Shown: positions 1 through 8,312 of the stretch, one piece after another
Layout of the letters: each line of letters begins with the position of its first letter
How positions within the stretch are numbered: the first letter of the stretch is position 1
Source of the DNA: PLanc-01 sp035342095
GTDB taxonomy: Bacteria; Planctomycetota; Phycisphaerae; Sedimentisphaerales; Anaerobacaceae
Length of the DNA: 64,000 bases
Assembly: GCA_035342095.1 (NCBI GenBank)
Contig: DAOQWL010000002.1
Coordinates: 77,449 to 141,448, forward strand
Direction: 5' to 3'
Made by a program: the position numbers and the translations under genes
The notes under the pieces: generated by a model
Told to the model about the DNA's origin: nothing
Databases searched by the model: none
What the model saw: the letters and a program-made list of their open reading frames with translations, nothing else

Positions 1-233
1 ATCTCGTCGAGGATGATCCACGAGGCGGGCGGCCTGTCGCCGGCCATCGCTTCGAGTGTATGCGGGGCCTGCGAGAGTTCCAAGAACAGGGACGCATCCA
101 GCAGGTCCAGGTACACCGCCCGGCTGAAGACCTCCCGAAGCCACGTGCTTTTTCCTGTGCCGCGAGGCCCGAAGAGAAAGAACGACCGTGTCGGAACGGC
201 CAACGACCGTTTGAAATGGGTCTCTTTCATCAT
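1..233 (-). CDS. AAA ATPase, DUF4143-type, 5' part only
   Basis: The gene runs off the left edge, so only the first 77 codons are seen. The minus-strand frame starts at a double ATG (233 and 230) and reads MMKETHFKRSLAVPTRSFFL. A Walker A motif follows (GPRGTGKST, about residues 22-30), and near the edge a Walker B-like WIILDE. The spacing and the phrase FFLFGPRGTGKST are typical of the AAA_14/DUF4143 ATPases, a widespread accessory family of unclear role. Its upstream region holds a perfect inverted repeat (238-264). The family call rests on the N-terminal pattern; the missing C-terminal half would confirm it. Confidence 0.7.
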   Translation of the reverse strand, partial: MMKETHFKRSLAVPTRSFFLFGPRGTGKSTWLREVFSRAVYLDLLDASLFLELSQAPHTLEAMAGDRPPASWIILDE

Positions 234-237
234 TGAT

Positions 238-264
238 CTATTCTACATGACTAATGTAGAATAG
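238..264. promoter_or_regulatory. Perfect 11-bp inverted repeat upstream of the AAA ATPase
   Basis: CTATTCTACAT (238-248) and ATGTAGAATAG (254-264) are perfect inverted arms around a 5-base centre. The repeat lies 4 bases upstream of the ATG at 233 in an AT-rich patch. It could be an operator covering the promoter or start region, or a hairpin at the mRNA 5' end. No regulator gene is visible beside it. Confidence 0.5.
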
Positions 265-305
265 CAATGCAATTTCACAAGAGCGATGTAAGATTCCCAC
301 CAACG

Positions 306-1442
306 TCAATCCCGCTGCATGCAATCCACGAACGCCTTGATGTCGTTTGCCCACTTCTGGGCTTCGAGCAGGTCCACGTCTCCGTCCTTGACGAGGATGG
401 ACAGGTGCTTCTCCAGGGTAATCATCTTTTCGTCCGGCTTGTTCCGCGTGCGGGTCTGCAACTGCGAGTAGAGCTGCTCGATCTTGCCCGTCCGGATCAG
501 GTTGGCGCAGGCGTAGGTGTTATTGAGGATCTCCATCGCGACGACCCGACCCTGCCCGTTCTTGCGAGGGATGAGCTTCTGACTGACGACGTAGGCCAGT
601 CCGAGGGAGAGCTGGTTGCGGACCTCCGACTGGCGGCCCTCGGGGAAGTAGTCGAGAATACGCGTGATCGACCCTGTCACGTCGCGGGTATGCAAGGTCG
701 AGAACACCAGGTGCCCGGTCTCCGCGGCCATCAGGGTCATAGCGATCGTCTCGGCGTCCCGCATCTCGCCGACGAAGATGACGTCCGGATCCTCGCGCAT
801 CATCTCCTTGAGGCCCTCGAAGAAGCTCTTGACGTCGCGCCCGACCTCCCGCTGCGAGATGATCGAGTACTTCTGGGGCAGGATGTACTCGATGGGGTCC
901 TCGACGGTGATGATCCGGCAGGCGGTCTTCTCGCTGACCCGCCCGATCAGCGAGGCGATCGTGGTGGACTTGCCTGCCCCGGTGATGCCGGTCAGCAGGA
1001 CGAGTCCCGCCTTGAGATTGATGATGTCCTCCCAGACGTTGTTCGGAAAGCCGATCTTCTCGATGGGCGGCACGTCGAGCGACAGGGCGCGGATGGCCGC
1101 CGCAAGCCCGTCGTTCTCCTTGAAGACGTTGATCCGGAACTGCAGCGACCCCATCCGGTAGGAGCAATCGACGCTGTGGTCAACCTGGAGCTTCTTGAGA
1201 CTGTGCTCCTTGAGCAGGGGGAAGACGAGCTGTCTGGCGATTTCCGGCGTGACGTTCGGGCCTTTGAGCTTCACCAGATCCCCGTCGATGCGATAGGCCG
1301 GCGGGGCGCCGACCTTCAGGTGCAGGTCCGACACCCGCATGGCCCCATGCTCCTCGAAGTACTTGAGCATGTCCATGATGCTGTACTTGCCGAGATTCTC
1401 GGTGGGATACACCTTGGCCGACGGGGAAAATTCCTCTGTCAT
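306..1442 (-). CDS. pilT: PilT-like type IV pilus/secretion ATPase
   Basis: Cytoplasmic hexameric ATPase of the PilT/PilU/GspE superfamily, expected to power pilus retraction. The chosen start (1442, MTEEFSPSAK) has GGAGAA about 6 bases upstream, giving 378 residues; an open frame reaches 1481. Visible motifs are Walker A TGITGAGKST (151-160), Asp box VEDPIEY (180-186), Walker B region DPDVIFVGEMRD (218-229) and His box ETGHLVFSTLHT (241-252). The length suits PilT, and the two-domain PilT layout (N-terminal PAS-like half, C-terminal RecA half) fits. No other pilus gene is in the window, so whether it drives a pilus or another type IV-like machine cannot be settled here. Confidence 0.9.
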   Translation of the reverse strand: MTEEFSPSAKVYPTENLGKYSIMDMLKYFEEHGAMRVSDLHLKVGAPPAYRIDGDLVKLKGPNVTPEIARQLVFPLLKEHSLKKLQVDHSVDCSYRMGSLQFRINVFKENDGLAAAIRALSLDVPPIEKIGFPNNVWEDIINLKAGLVLLTGITGAGKSTTIASLIGRVSEKTACRIITVEDPIEYILPQKYSIISQREVGRDVKSFFEGLKEMMREDPDVIFVGEMRDAETIAMTLMAAETGHLVFSTLHTRDVTGSITRILDYFPEGRQSEVRNQLSLGLAYVVSQKLIPRKNGQGRVVAMEILNNTYACANLIRTGKIEQLYSQLQTRTRNKPDEKMITLEKHLSILVKDGDVDLLEAQKWANDIKAFVDCMQRD

Positions 1443-1555
1443 ACGGTTCTCCGCAGCAGTCCGGTAACATGGCAGCGCCAACGTGCTGTCTCCAGCAGGG
1501 CGACTCCATTATACCTGTCGCGAGGGTGCGTGCAAAGGTCCGATAGGACGCAGCG

Positions 1556-1715
1556 TCCAAATTCGAAATTCGAAGCACGAAATCCGAAACAAATCCCAAG
1601 CACGAAACTCCAATGACCGAAACGCTGACGCCCGTCAGATAGTCCGTTTGGGATCTTCTTCTGTTGGGTTTTTCAAATCTGTTTCGGATTTCGATATTCG
1701 GATTTCGGATTCCCC
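1556..1715. repeat. Inverted AATTCGAAGCACGAAATCC-type repeat
   Basis: The 3'-flanking gap between the PilT gene and the small gene at 1732 carries AT-rich, TTCG/GAAA-rich sequence (about 1558-1618). Its inverse is partly present at about 1675-1713: CGAAATCCGAAACA versus TGTTTCGGATTTCG. The two halves could fold into a long hairpin. The composition contrasts with neighbouring coding DNA. I read it as a dispersed intergenic repeat; copy number elsewhere is unknown. Confidence 0.5.
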
Positions 1716-1731
1716 GTCCTGTGGCCTGGCG

Positions 1732-2013
1732 TCATTTCTTGCGTGTGCTCTGGATGAACCACTCCTGCACGTTTTTGGCGAGGATCTGGACATCGCGTTT
1801 GGCCATGATGTGTTCGAGGATCGTCGCGGGGACGTTGAGCTTCATCATGGCCTTCTGGACCCGCTCCCAGAGTCTCTTCTTCTTGGCGTCGGTGTCGGCC
1901 AGGTAGAGTTCGCTGACCAGTTCCTGGAGCTTGGTCAGCATGATGGTGTCCAACTGGTTGTAGTATTGTGAGATGATCGCCTGCTGGTGCGGCGTGTAGT
2001 CGCGTTGTGCCAT
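1732..2013 (-). CDS. Small conserved-looking protein of unknown function
   Basis: 93 residues starting MAQRDYTPHQQAIISQYYNQ. GAAAGGA lies about 7 bases before the ATG at 2013, a good ribosome site, so the longer upstream open frame was not used. The product is charged and predicted mostly helical, with no signal peptide, membrane segment or cysteine pair. The C-terminal half (VPATILEHIMAKRDVQILAKN) looks like a helical packing domain. It is divergent from lptD, with the two starts about 210 bases apart. I do not recognise a named family. Confidence 0.7.
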   Translation of the reverse strand: MAQRDYTPHQQAIISQYYNQLDTIMLTKLQELVSELYLADTDAKKKRLWERVQKAMMKLNVPATILEHIMAKRDVQILAKNVQEWFIQSTRKK

Positions 2014-2174
2014 AGAGCGTCCTTTCAAGGAGGGGTCGTGGAAAGCCGGACCTTCCGGCTTGTTCTCCCACGGGTCCCGACCCGCAATGGCCTGCTTGTA
2101 TCGCGCGCGGGCCGACAGATCAAGGGGACCGCATATGGATGGGGGTTTTTGCTGGTCTTTGCGCAATCGACGGC

Positions 2175-2180
2175 TATAAT
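2175..2180 (+). promoter_or_regulatory. -10 element TATAAT upstream of lptD-like gene
   Basis: A perfect TATAAT lies about 45 bases before the lptD-like start. No good -35 hexamer sits at 16-18 bases (TTGCTG is present but 20 bases away), so the promoter is tentative. Confidence 0.45.
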
Positions 2181-2224
2181 CTGCGAAAACGTGAGCCGGG
2201 CGGGAGGCCCGGACTGCCGAGGAA

Positions 2225-4729
2225 ATGATACTCGCCGATATGCAGTATGGAACGCTATTGATGGGTGTGCTGCTGTTGGCGTCCGGACTGACGGGCGCAC
2301 GCGGCGAGGACCCGAAGGATCGCTTGTCCCAGGAGACCCCGGGGAGCGTTCCTGCTGCGCTGCGAGAAACGCGACGGGACAGGCCGGCCGCGGGGTACAC
2401 GGTCAGCATCAGCCCGATGACGGAGGTCACGCCGAAGGTCCAGAGCACATCCGAAGGCGACGTGGAGATCATCACCTTCAGCGGCAGATGGTACGTCTGG
2501 TGGCAGGAGCCGAACGACCGGGGCGAGTACAGGGACCCGATTGAATTGCAGGCGGACAACCTGGTCGTCTGGCGCGTTGCAGCGGACGACAAACGCCAGC
2601 AGAGGGGGCCGACCGCGGTCCAGGAGAAGGGGGTGACCGCGATCTACGTGTCGGGCGACGTGCTCCTGACCCAGGGGCAGCGCACGATCCGCGCCGAACA
2701 GTTGTACTACGACCTGCGAGACAGGAAGGCGCTGGCTCGCAAGGTGGTGATGAAGAGCTTCGATCCGTCGCGGAACGTGCCGATCTACGTGTGGGCGGGA
2801 GAGCTTCGCCAGGTCGGCGAGGATACGTTCGAGGCCGAGGAGGTCTCACTGACGACGAGCGAGTTCTGGACGCCGCAAGTGTCGCTCCAGGCTGCCAAGA
2901 TCCGCGTCGTGGACAGGCAACTGACGGCTGAATCGCAGGGAGTCTTTCCCGAGAGCCGCTTCGAGGTGGAACTGCGGGACGTCAAGCTCAAGACTGGAAA
3001 CACGACTCTGCTGGGCCTGCGCCGGGTGTACGGCGATCGGCAGATCTCGGAACTCCCGATCCGCAGCGTTCACGTGGGCCACAACAGCACTTATGGGACG
3101 TCGATCGAGACTCGCTGGTGGTTGAGCCGGCTCCTGGGGTTGCGGCAGCCGGAGGGGACCGACGCCTCGATAGACGTCGACTACTATGGCGACCGCGGGG
3201 TCGGCGGGGGCGTCGATCTCAGCTATGAGAGGGAGAACTACTTCGGCTCGGTTCTCGGCTACCTCATCGAAGACCAGGGCGAGGACCGCCTGAGCCGGAC
3301 CCGCAAGGACATCGCGGTTCCCGAGGAGACGCGAGGCATCTTCCAGCTCCGTCACCGGCACTACCTGCCCTACAAGTGGCAGGCGACCGCGGAAATTGCC
3401 TACCTCTCGGACGAGAACTTCCTGGAGCAGTTTTACCGGACGGAGTTCAACGTGGGCAAGGAGCAGGAAACGCTGCTCTATCTCAAGCGTATCCAGGACA
3501 ACTGGGGGCTTTCGCTGCTCGGCAAGACCCGAATCAACGACTTCATGGACCAGGTGGAGGAGCTGCCGACGGCGGAGTACCACCTGATGGGCCAGTCCCT
3601 GCTCAATGACCGCCTGACGTTCTTCAGCGACAACCAGGTGAGCCGGTACCGGTATCGCTACGATCCGGACAACACGATGAACGAACCGGACGACTACTTC
3701 ACGTTTGCCGGGACCCGCAACGAACTGGACCTGCCGCTGGCGGCGGGTGCGATGAAGATCGTGCCTTTTGTAGCCGGAACGTTCGGTTACGAAGACGCTG
3801 CCGGCTTCCGATCCGATCTGGACAACGACGCCGTCGAGAACGAAGACGCCATCGGGATCGGCGAGGCGGGTGTTCGGATGTCGATGCAGCCCTTCTGGTG
3901 CGTGTATCCGGACGTCGAGTCGCGTCTGTGGGATCTCCACCGGCTTCGGCATGTGATCCGGCCGAGCCTCACGGCGGTTACGTACGTTGAGAGCGACGTG
4001 GTGGCCGAGCAGCGGGATACCCTGGACTTCGGGATCTCCCAGCGGTTTCAGACGAAAAGGGGTCCTGCGGACCGTCGCCGGACGGTCGATTGGCTCGAAT
4101 TGGACACCGATTTCGTCTGGGTGGCGGATTCGAGCGACGAGGAGGCCGGGCCGGACCGGATCCGCTGGAACGAGCCCTTCATTCCCCTGGTCAACCGGGA
4201 CGGGCGTATGATCCCGCCGCTGGACCGCAGGAGCACCGGCCGGTTCGGGCCTCGGCAGAACTACGTCAGCACGGAGATGGTCCTGCGACTGACCGATACG
4301 ACCAGCATCCTGAGCGATCTGTACTACGATATGCAGAACGGGATCGTGGAGCAGTTCGATGTGGGCTTTTCCCGCCTGTGCTGGCCGAATTTGACCTATT
4401 ATGTGGGAAGCCGATACCTGCGAAACGTCGATAACACCCTGGGTGAGAAGGGATCGACCTCTCTGACCTTCGCTGCGACCTACGTGCTCGATCCCCGATA
4501 CACCGTGGTTCTCGCGGAACAGTTCGACTTCGACTATGGGGTGAACGTGCGAACGGATGCGACGCTCATTCGCAAGTACCACCGGATGAACCTGGCGCTG
4601 ACGTTCAGCGTGGACGAGTCGGTGGACGAGCAGAGCATCGTACTCAGTCTGTGGCCCGAGGGGGTGGGCGAGCTGGCGATTGGGCTGCGAAGATACATGG
4701 AGCTGGGGGCGTCGGATGTGTATTACTAG
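2225..4729 (+). CDS. lptD: LPS-assembly protein LptD-like outer-membrane beta-barrel
   Basis: 834 residues. In the LptD family the product inserts lipopolysaccharide into the outer leaflet. The N-terminus is a signal peptide (hydrophobic run LLMGVLLLASGLTG, then an ARGED cleavage region). Residues ~90-270 are an OstA-like beta-taco repeat region (for example VTAIYVSGDVLLTQGQRTI, IRAEQLYYDLRDRKALARKV). From ~300 to the end there are alternating aromatic strands with many Tyr/Arg, as in the LptD barrel (YYGDRGVGGGVDLSYERENY). Start is ATG 2225; ATG 2240 is an alternative that also leaves a signal peptide. No other lpt gene is adjacent. Assignment is by pattern; the paired disulphide cysteines of E. 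coli LptD are not evident. Confidence 0.75.
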   Translation: MILADMQYGTLLMGVLLLASGLTGARGEDPKDRLSQETPGSVPAALRETRRDRPAAGYTVSISPMTEVTPKVQSTSEGDVEIITFSGRWYVWWQEPNDRGEYRDPIELQADNLVVWRVAADDKRQQRGPTAVQEKGVTAIYVSGDVLLTQGQRTIRAEQLYYDLRDRKALARKVVMKSFDPSRNVPIYVWAGELRQVGEDTFEAEEVSLTTSEFWTPQVSLQAAKIRVVDRQLTAESQGVFPESRFEVELRDVKLKTGNTTLLGLRRVYGDRQISELPIRSVHVGHNSTYGTSIETRWWLSRLLGLRQPEGTDASIDVDYYGDRGVGGGVDLSYERENYFGSVLGYLIEDQGEDRLSRTRKDIAVPEETRGIFQLRHRHYLPYKWQATAEIAYLSDENFLEQFYRTEFNVGKEQETLLYLKRIQDNWGLSLLGKTRINDFMDQVEELPTAEYHLMGQSLLNDRLTFFSDNQVSRYRYRYDPDNTMNEPDDYFTFAGTRNELDLPLAAGAMKIVPFVAGTFGYEDAAGFRSDLDNDAVENEDAIGIGEAGVRMSMQPFWCVYPDVESRLWDLHRLRHVIRPSLTAVTYVESDVVAEQRDTLDFGISQRFQTKRGPADRRRTVDWLELDTDFVWVADSSDEEAGPDRIRWNEPFIPLVNRDGRMIPPLDRRSTGRFGPRQNYVSTEMVLRLTDTTSILSDLYYDMQNGIVEQFDVGFSRLCWPNLTYYVGSRYLRNVDNTLGEKGSTSLTFAATYVLDPRYTVVLAEQFDFDYGVNVRTDATLIRKYHRMNLALTFSVDESVDEQSIVLSLWPEGVGELAIGLRRYMELGASDVYY

Positions 4730-4765
4730 TCGGGATGGGCAAGGCGGGGAGAATGCAAACGGGAC

Positions 4766-4794
4766 TGGACTCCGCAAGAGGTTTTGAGTATAAA
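4766..4794 (+). promoter_or_regulatory. Promoter candidate for fba
   Basis: TGGACT (4766-4771) and TATAAA (4789-4794) are separated by 17 bases, about 80 bases before the aldolase start. Confidence 0.5.
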
Positions 4795-4873
4795 CGATCT
4801 TCCCGGTATCCTGTCGTGGAAGCCGAGGTCGCCAGGGTGGCGATAGAGTCGATGGTTTGATAAGGAGCAGATT

Positions 4874-5818
4874 ATGCCGTTAGTCAGCACGAAAAAGATG
4901 TTCGAGATGGCGTACAAGAATGGGTATGCCGTCGGCGCCTTCAACGTCAATAACATGGAGATCACGCAGGGCATTGTCGAGGCGATCGCCCAGGAGAAGG
5001 CCCCCCTGATCCTGCAAATCTCCCGCGGCGCCCGCGAGTACGCCAAGAACAGCTACCTCAAGGCCATCATCAACGTGGCCGTTGCGGAGAACCCGGACAT
5101 CCCGATTGCCATCCATCTCGATCATGGCGACACGTTCGAGACCTGCAAGCAGTTCATCGATGACGGGTTCACCTCCGTGATGTACGACGGTTCCCATCTG
5201 CCCTTCGAAGAGAATATCGCGATTACCAAGAAGGTCGTGGAATACGCCCATCCTCGCGGCGTGGTCGTCGAGGCCGAGCTGGGCCAGTTGGGCGGGATCG
5301 AAGAAGATGTCGTCGGCGTCGATGACGTCGGCAAGCACATTGCCGATCCGGACCAGGCGGTCGAGTTCGTGAAGAAGAGCGGCTGCGACTCCCTGGCCAT
5401 CGCCTGCGGAACGAGCCACGGCGCATACAAGTTCAAGACGGCGCCGAAGCTGGCGTTCGACGTGATCGAGAAGATCGGCAAGATGATGCCGGGCTACCCG
5501 CTCGTGATGCACGGGTCCAGCAGCGTGCTGCCGGAGTTTCGCGATCTGATCAACAAATACGGCGGCAAGATGCCGGGCTCGATGGGTGTTCCCGAAGATA
5601 TGATCACCAAGGCCTCGAAGATGGCCATCTGCAAGGTGAACATCGACACGGACCTTCGCATGGCGCTGACCGCCAAGATCCGTCAGGTCTTTGCTGAGAA
5701 ACCCGGCGAGTTCGACCCTCGTAAGTACCTGGGCCCCGGCCGCGATGCCATTCGCGAGATGGTCCGTCACAAGCTGCACGTGTTGGGCTGTGCCGGCAAG
5801 GCCAAGGAGTGCCTGTAG
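4874..5818 (+). CDS. fba: Class II fructose-bisphosphate aldolase
   Basis: 314 residues. It cleaves fructose 1,6-bisphosphate to dihydroxyacetone phosphate and glyceraldehyde 3-phosphate, and also acts in reverse in gluconeogenesis; cytoplasmic and zinc-dependent. The start MPLVSTKKMFEMAYKNGYAV has AAGGAG 8 bases upstream. The family signatures are present: GAFNVNNME near the start, HLDHGD (81-86) with a zinc/catalytic pair, GFTSVMYDGSHLPFEEN, EAELGQLGG, and GTSHGAYK with MHGSSS, which carry further metal and phosphate ligands. The length is normal for the FbaA/GatY group. A tagatose-bisphosphate aldolase (GatY/KbaY) cannot be excluded, but no galactitol genes are nearby. Confidence 0.93.
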   Translation: MPLVSTKKMFEMAYKNGYAVGAFNVNNMEITQGIVEAIAQEKAPLILQISRGAREYAKNSYLKAIINVAVAENPDIPIAIHLDHGDTFETCKQFIDDGFTSVMYDGSHLPFEENIAITKKVVEYAHPRGVVVEAELGQLGGIEEDVVGVDDVGKHIADPDQAVEFVKKSGCDSLAIACGTSHGAYKFKTAPKLAFDVIEKIGKMMPGYPLVMHGSSSVLPEFRDLINKYGGKMPGSMGVPEDMITKASKMAICKVNIDTDLRMALTAKIRQVFAEKPGEFDPRKYLGPGRDAIREMVRHKLHVLGCAGKAKECL

Positions 5819-5819
5819 C

Positions 5820-5938
5820 ATTTCACATTTACGATTGACGATTTGCTGTTTGCCGAGCCAAGACAGCCCCTGGGATCGTTCCGATCTCCCTTGTGGTCCT
5901 CAAATCGCAAATAGTCGATAGTGAATGGTAAATGGGGA
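5820..5938. repeat. TTTACGATTGACGATTTG / AATGGTAAATG inverted repeat
   Basis: The gap between fba and the S41 protease gene holds an AT-rich block (5824-5850, ATTTACGATTGACGATTTGC) and an approximate inverse (5906-5934, AAATCGCAAATAGTCGATAG then GAATGGTAAATG). A related arrangement occurs at 24608-24703. It reads as a dispersed intergenic palindromic repeat, possibly also a transcriptional stop. Confidence 0.45.
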
Positions 5939-6002
5939 AAGGAGCGGTTCGTTGGAGTTGCGCAGACCAAGCAGACCTGTTCTGAAGGGCAAGGGATTGA
6001 CT

Positions 6003-8312
6003 ATGGGTAGCCGAAGTGGCCGAGTGCTGTTCTACTTGCTGTTCTCCTGCGGCGCGGGCATCGTGCTCACGTCGTGGTTCGGCAGCTACAGTTGCTCGGC
6101 CCGCGCCGAGATGGCGGAAGTCGCGCGCGTCGCGTCCGCGAACAACGTGGCGTTGCCTGCGGCGTCCCCGGCTTCTCCGTCGGTCGATTCGGTCGTGGCC
6201 GCCTGTCGGTTGATCTATCGAGGGCAGTTCGACGAGGCCCGACGGCTTGCCGCGGCGGCGGAAGCCTCCGCGAAGCCCGGAGTTCAACAACTGGCCGGGA
6301 TCATCGGTCGGTATAGTCAGATCGACGCCAGCCGCAGAGCAGCCCGAGAGGCAGCCTTCGCGAAACAACTGGCGGAACTGAATCGATTGAAGTCCTCCGG
6401 CGCGCTGGAAAGACCCGATCGGATCATCGCTGCCGAGTGGGATGAAGGCCCCGCTGAAGGCGCCCAGGTCCGCAACCCCAACGAACCGAACGACCTCCCG
6501 GATATCCTGGCGGTCATTGCCCGCGCGGAGGAATTCGCCAGCAGTCAACAGAAGGCCGAGCTGCTTTCCGACCCATTTGTCCAGAGGGCCTTGCAGACTG
6601 CTGTGGATCGCAGCACGCTCCTGGAGGCCAAGGGCAAGTGGCTCGACGCCTACACGAGCTACTTCTACTGGCTCGGCGTGATCGATCCGAACAACAAAGG
6701 CTACACCGAATACGCGGAGGGCCTTCTGGATCGGGCCGCCATCGCGGTATCGTTCCAGGACAGTCCTTGTGAATCCCGCAAGGAGCGGTATGAGGGCATC
6801 GAGAAGCGGATGCTGACGAGGGCCATGGATGTCCTGAGCCTCCACTACGTCAACGAGATCGACTACTCGCAGATGGCCCTGAAGGCGATCCGGCGATGCG
6901 ACTTTCTGGCCGAGGTGCTCGCGGTCGTGTTTGCCCACGGGGGCGAGCCGAACGACGCCAATTCCATGAAGCCGCCTGAGCCGGATCAGGTGGCCGCATG
7001 GTCCGCTGCCCTGGCCGGACTTCGCCGGGAGGTCGAGACGGCCACGGGCAAGTTCTCCAAGGAGGATTTCCTCGCCATCCTGGACAAGGTGCTCGTCTTG
7101 AACGACAGCACGGTGGAGTTCCCTCAGCAGCCGCTGATCGCCCATTTCACGGAGGCCGCCCTGGCGACGCTCGATCCCTACACGGTGATCGAGTGGCCGC
7201 AGCAGGTGCCGGACTTCGAGAAGATGATGACGAACGAGTTCAGCGGGATCGGCATCGAGATCACCAAGCCCAAAGGGCTGTTGACTGTGGGCAGTCTGCT
7301 GCCGGACACCCCGGCCTATCGTGCCGGCCTCGATGCCGGCGACGTCATCGAGAAGGTCGATGGCATCCCCACCAAGGACATGAGCTTGAACTGTGCGGTC
7401 AAGAAGATCACCGGGCCCAAGGGCACCACGGTCACCCTGTCGGTTCGACGTCGGGGTGCGGAGGTCGCCGAGGACATCACGATCACGCGGGACAAGATCG
7501 TGGTTCCCACCGTCCGAGGCTGGCAGCGGGGCGCCGACGGGAACTGGCGATATCTGATTGACGAGAACGAGCGGATCGGCTACGTCCGACTCACCAGCTT
7601 CTCCGGCGAGACGGCCGCGAACTTCGAAGAGGTTCTCAAGACCCTGGAATCACAGGGACTGCGGGCCCTGATCCTGGACCTTCGTTTCAACACGGGCGGC
7701 CTCCTGGACAGCGCCGTGGACATCTGCGACAAGTTCCTCAGCGAAGGGCTGATCGTTCGCACGCAGCCCAAGTCGGGCGCGATTCCCCAGTATGAATACG
7801 CCCACCGTCGCAAGACGCACCCGGACTATCCGCTGGTGATCCTGATCAACTCCGGTTCAGCGAGCGCCTCGGAGATCGTGGCCGGCGCGCTGGGCGACGA
7901 CAAGCACGAACGGGCGATTCTCGTCGGGACCCGGACTCACGGCAAGGGCAGCGTTCAGGGCATCACCCACTACCCCGGCGGCGGGGCGCAACTGAAGTAC
8001 ACGATGGCCTACTACCACCTGCCTTCCGGCCAGCGGGTCAAGAGCCGGGAAGAGGTCGAGAAGGAAGGACGCAAGGACTGGGGGGTCGGGCCCGATGTCA
8101 AGGTGGATCTCACGAGCGACGAACTTCGCGAGATGATCCTGGTCCAACGGGACAACGACGTGCTGGTGCAGGTACGCCAGGAGAACGCGGACAAGACGCC
8201 CGTCAGCAAACGCACGGTGGAGCAGACGCTTGCGGCGGACCCCCAGTTGGCCGTCGGGACGCTGATCGCCAGGACGAAATTGATCGAAGCGGCCGTCCAA
8301 GCCGCGAAATGA
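6003..8312 (+). CDS. S41 family C-terminal processing peptidase with PDZ domain
   Basis: 769 residues from ATG 6003 (MGSRSGRVLFYLLFSCGAGI; AAGGG upstream). A signal or anchor segment occupies ~8-27, so the enzyme is exported. A helical N-terminal region (~60-390) has no family I recognise. A PDZ domain follows (~405-490: GIGIEITKPKGLLTVGSLLP). The S41 catalytic core is at ~525-690, with the serine in SGSASASEI (~616) and the lysine in HGKGSVQG (~645), the Ser-Lys dyad of CtpA/Prc proteases. It is longer than ordinary CtpA (~430) because of the N-terminal extension. Its stop overlaps the first possible start of lysS (ATGA), suggesting shared transcription. Substrates are unknown; the family trims C-termini of periplasmic proteins. 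Confidence 0.9.
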   Translation: MGSRSGRVLFYLLFSCGAGIVLTSWFGSYSCSARAEMAEVARVASANNVALPAASPASPSVDSVVAACRLIYRGQFDEARRLAAAAEASAKPGVQQLAGIIGRYSQIDASRRAAREAAFAKQLAELNRLKSSGALERPDRIIAAEWDEGPAEGAQVRNPNEPNDLPDILAVIARAEEFASSQQKAELLSDPFVQRALQTAVDRSTLLEAKGKWLDAYTSYFYWLGVIDPNNKGYTEYAEGLLDRAAIAVSFQDSPCESRKERYEGIEKRMLTRAMDVLSLHYVNEIDYSQMALKAIRRCDFLAEVLAVVFAHGGEPNDANSMKPPEPDQVAAWSAALAGLRREVETATGKFSKEDFLAILDKVLVLNDSTVEFPQQPLIAHFTEAALATLDPYTVIEWPQQVPDFEKMMTNEFSGIGIEITKPKGLLTVGSLLPDTPAYRAGLDAGDVIEKVDGIPTKDMSLNCAVKKITGPKGTTVTLSVRRRGAEVAEDITITRDKIVVPTVRGWQRGADGNWRYLIDENERIGYVRLTSFSGETAANFEEVLKTLESQGLRALILDLRFNTGGLLDSAVDICDKFLSEGLIVRTQPKSGAIPQYEYAHRRKTHPDYPLVILINSGSASASEIVAGALGDDKHERAILVGTRTHGKGSVQGITHYPGGGAQLKYTMAYYHLPSGQRVKSREEVEKEGRKDWGVGPDVKVDLTSDELREMILVQRDNDVLVQVRQENADKTPVSKRTVEQTLAADPQLAVGTLIARTKLIEAAVQAAK

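Noticed and set aside
2846..4777. Long minus-strand open frame (643 codons) opposite lptD, and similar frames opposite typA and other genes
   Set aside because: High third-position GC opens antisense frames. They have no ribosome sites, no signal or domain pattern, and the opposite strand has a clear gene.
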